Shown: one piece after another, positions 5,688 to 8,108 of the stretch | How positions within the stretch are numbered: position 1 is the first letter of the stretch | How the letters are laid out: every line of letters begins with the position of its first letter | Source of the DNA: Omnitrophica WOR_2 bacterium GWA2_47_8 | GTDB taxonomy: Bacteria; Omnitrophota; Gorgyraeia; Zapsychrales; GWA2-47-8 | Length of the DNA: 8,108 nt | Assembly: GCA_001805375.1 (NCBI GenBank) | Contig: MHFY01000037.1 | Location: 1 to 8,108 of the forward strand | Reading direction: 5' to 3' | Notes under the pieces: model-generated | What the model was told of the DNA's origin: nothing | Seen by the model: only the letters and a program-made list of their open reading frames with translations | Database searches by the model: none | Made by a program: the position numbers and the translations under genes

Positions 5688-7346
5688 ATGGCAAAGCAAT
5701 TGATTTTTGACGAACAAGCACGACGAGCCGTATTACGCGGTGTTGTCCAGCTGGCCAGAGCGGTTAAAGTAACCCTCGGCCCTAAAGGACGCAATGTTGT
5801 CATCGACAAAAAATTCGGCTCACCGACCGTTACCAAAGACGGTGTCACGGTAGCCAAGGAGATCGACCTGGAAGATCCTTATGAAAACATGGGCGCTCAA
5901 ATGGTCAAGGAAGTCGCTGAAAAGACATCTGACAGCGCCGGAGACGGGACCACGACCGCCACGGTTTTGGCAGAGGCCATTTATCAGGAAGGTCTAAAGA
6001 ACGTCACCGCCGGAGCGAATCCCATGGCCCTTAAAAGAGGGATCGAAATAGGCGTTGAATCCGTTATCAAAAGATTAGCCAGCCTTTCCAAAAAGATCGA
6101 CCTTAAAGATTCCAAGCAAGTCGAACAGGTCGCCACCATCGCCGCCAACAATGATTCCGTTATCGGAAAAAAGATCGCCGAGGCTTTTGAGGCGGTCGGA
6201 AAAGACGGGGTCATCACCGTTGAAGAATCCAAGACCATTAACACGGAACTGAAGATCGTGGAAGGGATGCAGTTCGATCAGGGTTATTTATCGCCCTATT
6301 TTTCCACAAATATGGAAAAGATGGAATGTGAACTCGATGCACCCTTTATCCTCATCTACGAAAAGAAGATCTCCAATATTAAAGAGATCTTGCCCGTTTT
6401 AGAACAAGTTGCCAAAGCCGGACGCCCTCTGATGATTATCTGCGAGGATGTCGAAGGCGAGGCGTTAGCCACCTTAGTTGTTAATAATTTAAGAAAGACC
6501 TTGTCCTGCGCCGCTGTGAAGGCCCCTGGTTATGGCGATCGTCGTAAGGCCATGCTGGAGGATATCGCGGTTTTAACCGGCGGTAAGGCCATTACGGAAG
6601 ATCTGGGTCTTAAATTGGAAAATACCCAGTTGGCAGACCTAGGCCGCGCCAAAAAGATCAAGATCACCAAAGACGCGACAACCATTGTCGAAGGCGCCGG
6701 TAAAACAGCTGAGATCAAGGCACGTATCAGTCAACTCAAATCGCAGATCGAAGCGACCGATTCAACCTACGATCGTGAAAAACTTCAAGAACGCTTGGCC
6801 AAATTAGCCGGCGGCGTTGCCATCATCAATGTCGGGGCGGCAACCGAATCTGAAATGAAAGAAAAGAAGGCCCGCGTCGAAGATGCCTTGCATGCGACCC
6901 GCGCCGCCGTGGAAGAGGGTATTGTTCCTGGCGGTGGTGTGGCTTTACTGCGCTGCCTGGATGAATTGGATAACACTAAGGTCAAAGGCGATGAAAAAAC
7001 CGGCGTGGATATTATCCGCCGGGCCATTGAATCTCCTTTACGACAATTAGCCACCAACGCAGGTTTGGAAGGCTCTATCATTGTCGAGAGATTAAAAAAT
7101 GAAAAGCGTATTAATTTTGGTTTTGATCTGGAAAGAAATGAATTTGTGGATATGCTCGAATCCGGGATCATTGATCCGACCAAGGTCACACGTACAGCCT
7201 TACAAAATGCCGCGAGTATTTCCGCGCTTTTGCTCACGACCGAAGCGCTCGTAACCGATATCCCGGAAAAAGACAAAGGGATGCCGGGTGGTATGCCACC
7301 GGGAATGGGTGGAATGGGCGGTATGGGTATGGGAGGAATGGAGTAA
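5688..7346 (+). CDS. groEL: Chaperonin GroEL (Hsp60)
   Basis: A 552-residue ATP-dependent chaperonin subunit that forms the double heptameric ring acting with GroES. Nucleotide-site landmarks are present: LGPKGRNVVID (30-40), DGVTVAKEI with Asp51, and GDGTTTATV with Asp86. The hydrolytic Asp399 lies in ARVEDALHATRAAVEEG, followed by PGGGVALL. These align with E. coli Asp52, Asp87 and Asp398 with one-residue offsets. The apical domain spans roughly residues 190-375. The C-terminus is the Gly-Met repeat tail (about 531-552, ending GGME) that lines the cavity floor in typical folding-active GroELs. The start is ATG with AAGGGAGG 6 nt upstream. A strong terminator begins 21 nt after the stop. Nothing is missing or truncated. 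Confidence 0.99.
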   Translation: MAKQLIFDEQARRAVLRGVVQLARAVKVTLGPKGRNVVIDKKFGSPTVTKDGVTVAKEIDLEDPYENMGAQMVKEVAEKTSDSAGDGTTTATVLAEAIYQEGLKNVTAGANPMALKRGIEIGVESVIKRLASLSKKIDLKDSKQVEQVATIAANNDSVIGKKIAEAFEAVGKDGVITVEESKTINTELKIVEGMQFDQGYLSPYFSTNMEKMECELDAPFILIYEKKISNIKEILPVLEQVAKAGRPLMIICEDVEGEALATLVVNNLRKTLSCAAVKAPGYGDRRKAMLEDIAVLTGGKAITEDLGLKLENTQLADLGRAKKIKITKDATTIVEGAGKTAEIKARISQLKSQIEATDSTYDREKLQERLAKLAGGVAIINVGAATESEMKEKKARVEDALHATRAAVEEGIVPGGGVALLRCLDELDNTKVKGDEKTGVDIIRRAIESPLRQLATNAGLEGSIIVERLKNEKRINFGFDLERNEFVDMLESGIIDPTKVTRTALQNAASISALLLTTEALVTDIPEKDKGMPGGMPPGMGGMGGMGMGGME

Positions 7347-7367
7347 GAGCAATTTGAGTTTTTTGGA

Positions 7368-7402
7368 AAAAGGGGCGCCAGCTAAAAGCTGGCGCCCCTT
7401 TT
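7368..7402 (+). terminator. Intrinsic terminator of the groESL operon
   Basis: AAAAGGGGCGCCAGC pairs perfectly with GCTGGCGCCCCTTTT, giving a 15-bp stem around the loop TAAAA. The stem's own T run is followed by GATTTTTC, providing a U-rich release tract. Because the A-run lies on the other side, it could also terminate transcription from the minus strand. It separates the chaperonin operon from the guaB3 promoter. Confidence 0.92.
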
Positions 7403-7425
7403 GATTTTTCAGTAAAAATCTTCTA

Positions 7426-7454
7426 TTGACTTTTAATATTAATTTAAGTATATT
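7426..7454 (+). promoter_or_regulatory. Sigma-70-like promoter of the guaB3-type gene
   Basis: TTGACT (7426-7431, 5/6 match) is followed, after a 17-bp AT-rich spacer, by TATATT (7449-7454, 5/6 match). A start near 7461 would give a leader of about 75 nt. TATTAT at 7451-7456 is an alternative -10 with 19-bp spacing. The position directly after a terminator and before a gene with its own SD site supports a genuine promoter. Confidence 0.8.
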
Positions 7455-7496
7455 ATGAACTTAAGTTTCCCCAGAAAATCGTAATTCACTACTTAC

Positions 7497-7516
7497 ACCC
7501 CGACGTACGTCGGGGT
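7497..7516 (+). promoter_or_regulatory. Perfect 20-bp palindrome in the guaB3 leader (operator or RNA hairpin)
   Basis: The half-site ACCCCGACGT is followed immediately by its exact reverse complement, with no spacer. It ends 5 nt before the GAAGGAG ribosome site (7521-7527). As RNA it could fold into an 8-bp stem with a GUAC tetraloop. As DNA it is a two-fold symmetric site suited to a dimeric regulator about 36 nt downstream of the predicted transcription start. There is no T-run after it, so it is not a standard terminator. It does not match a purine riboswitch or a known PurR box that I recognise. Confidence 0.6.
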
Positions 7517-7535
7517 ACCAGAAGGAGTTTCCTTT

Positions 7536-8108
7536 ATGGCCGAATGGGTTGGAATTGGCAGACGTGCCAGGCGTTGTTATGGTTTTGATGAGATCGCCCT
7601 GGTCCCAGGGATGGTCACCGTAAACCCCAATGAAGTTGATACCAGTTGGCAAATTTCGGATAAAAAATATAAAGTCCCTATCTTAGCTGCTGCCATGGAT
7701 GGGGTTGTGGATGTCCAGTTCGCCGTTGCCATGGGCAAATTAGGCGGTATCGCGGTATTGAACCTGGATGGTGTCCAGACCCGTTATGATCACCCCCAAG
7801 AGGTCATCAAACAGATCGCCCAAGCCGACCCTGAAGAAGCCACCAAGATCCTCCAATCACTCTATTTAAAGCCCGTCAAAGAAAGTTTGATCGCCAAACG
7901 GATCCAGGAAATCAAAAAAGGCAAGGTTCCGGCCGTTGTCAGCTGTATCCCGCAAAACGCGGCAAAATTCGGTCCGATCGCTGAAGAGGCAGGCTGTGAT
8001 ATTTTCATCGTTCAGTCAACCGTTGCCACTGTCCGCCATAAATCCACTCAATATAAAGTCCTTGATCTAGAAAAATTTTGTCAATCTATGAAAATTCCAG
8101 TCATTTTA
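7536..8108 (+). CDS. guaB3: GuaB3-type IMP dehydrogenase family protein (3' end outside window)
   Basis: The first 191 codons of a TIM-barrel IMP dehydrogenase/GMP reductase superfamily protein; the frame is open to the window edge. The N-terminus MAEWVGIGRRARRCYGFDEIALVPG, with VNPNEVDTSW (29-38), is characteristic of the GuaB3 subgroup. LAAAMDGVVD (50-59) and MGKLGGIAVLNLDG (66-79) correspond to the IMPDH barrel start. KVPAVVSCIPQ and GCDIFIVQSTVATVRH follow. At the place where classical GuaB has its CBS domain pair (after about residue 100), this protein continues with barrel-like sequence, so CBS domains appear to be absent. The catalytic cysteine loop lies beyond the window and cannot be checked. 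The expected reaction is NAD-dependent oxidation of IMP to XMP on the GMP pathway, but older annotation leaves the function of GuaB3 open. The start is ATG with AGGAG 8 nt upstream. Confidence 0.88.
   Translation, partial: MAEWVGIGRRARRCYGFDEIALVPGMVTVNPNEVDTSWQISDKKYKVPILAAAMDGVVDVQFAVAMGKLGGIAVLNLDGVQTRYDHPQEVIKQIAQADPEEATKILQSLYLKPVKESLIAKRIQEIKKGKVPAVVSCIPQNAAKFGPIAEEAGCDIFIVQSTVATVRHKSTQYKVLDLEKFCQSMKIPVIL

Noticed and set aside
6785..7276. 163-codon open frame on the minus strand
   Set aside because: It is antisense to conserved groEL sequence, with no SD site or family resemblance.
7461..7535. Purine riboswitch in the guaB3 leader
   Set aside because: No three-way junction or conserved loop sequences are visible; the only clear structure is the 20-bp palindrome.
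7461..7652. 63-codon minus-strand frame over the guaB3 start
   Set aside because: It is antisense to the promoter-proximal leader and the conserved GuaB3 N-terminus, with no independent support.

Overview
All recognisable genes in this window lie on the + strand. They are ordinary bacterial chromosomal genes with short intergenic gaps; I saw no mobile element, CRISPR array, rRNA or tRNA. The protein set suggests a Gram-negative-type, poorly sampled bacterium. It includes a lipoprotein with a signal peptide, a type III pantothenate kinase, HrcA/CIRCE-type groESL control, a GuaB3-type IMP dehydrogenase relative, and small lineage-specific proteins. My best guess is candidate phylum Omnitrophota (OP3) or a relative. 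That is inferred from remembered protein flavour and is not demonstrated by the sequence.

Region 1 (1-312): the last 15 codons of an unidentified gene run directly into a 61-residue zinc-finger-like protein. That protein has a good Shine-Dalgarno (SD) site but an ATA codon where its start should be. Two perfect hairpins follow and probably end this transcription unit.

Region 2 (338-891): a single-domain PilZ protein with intact c-di-GMP-binding motifs, then an unnoted 53-residue one-helix membrane protein.

Region 3 (910-5272): a tight housekeeping cluster. It holds an RluA-family pseudouridine synthase, a small MazG-like nucleotide pyrophosphohydrolase (TTG start), a small putative lipoprotein of unknown function, uvrB and coaX. 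Gaps are 8 to 48 nt, so cotranscription is likely. The themes are RNA modification, nucleotide-pool cleaning, DNA repair and CoA synthesis, without one shared pathway.

Region 4 (5273-7402): the groES-groEL chaperonin operon. It has its own -35/-10 promoter, a CIRCE operator (binding site of the HrcA repressor) over the start region, and a strong intrinsic terminator.

Region 5 (7426-8108): a strong sigma-70-like promoter, a roughly 75-nt leader with a perfect 20-bp palindrome just before the SD site, and the first 191 codons of a guaB3-type gene that leaves the window.

No gap exceeds 300 bases. Most of the content is conserved housekeeping. The less familiar parts are the ATA-initiated zinc protein, the PilZ-microprotein pair, the orphan lipoprotein and the palindrome in the guaB3 leader.
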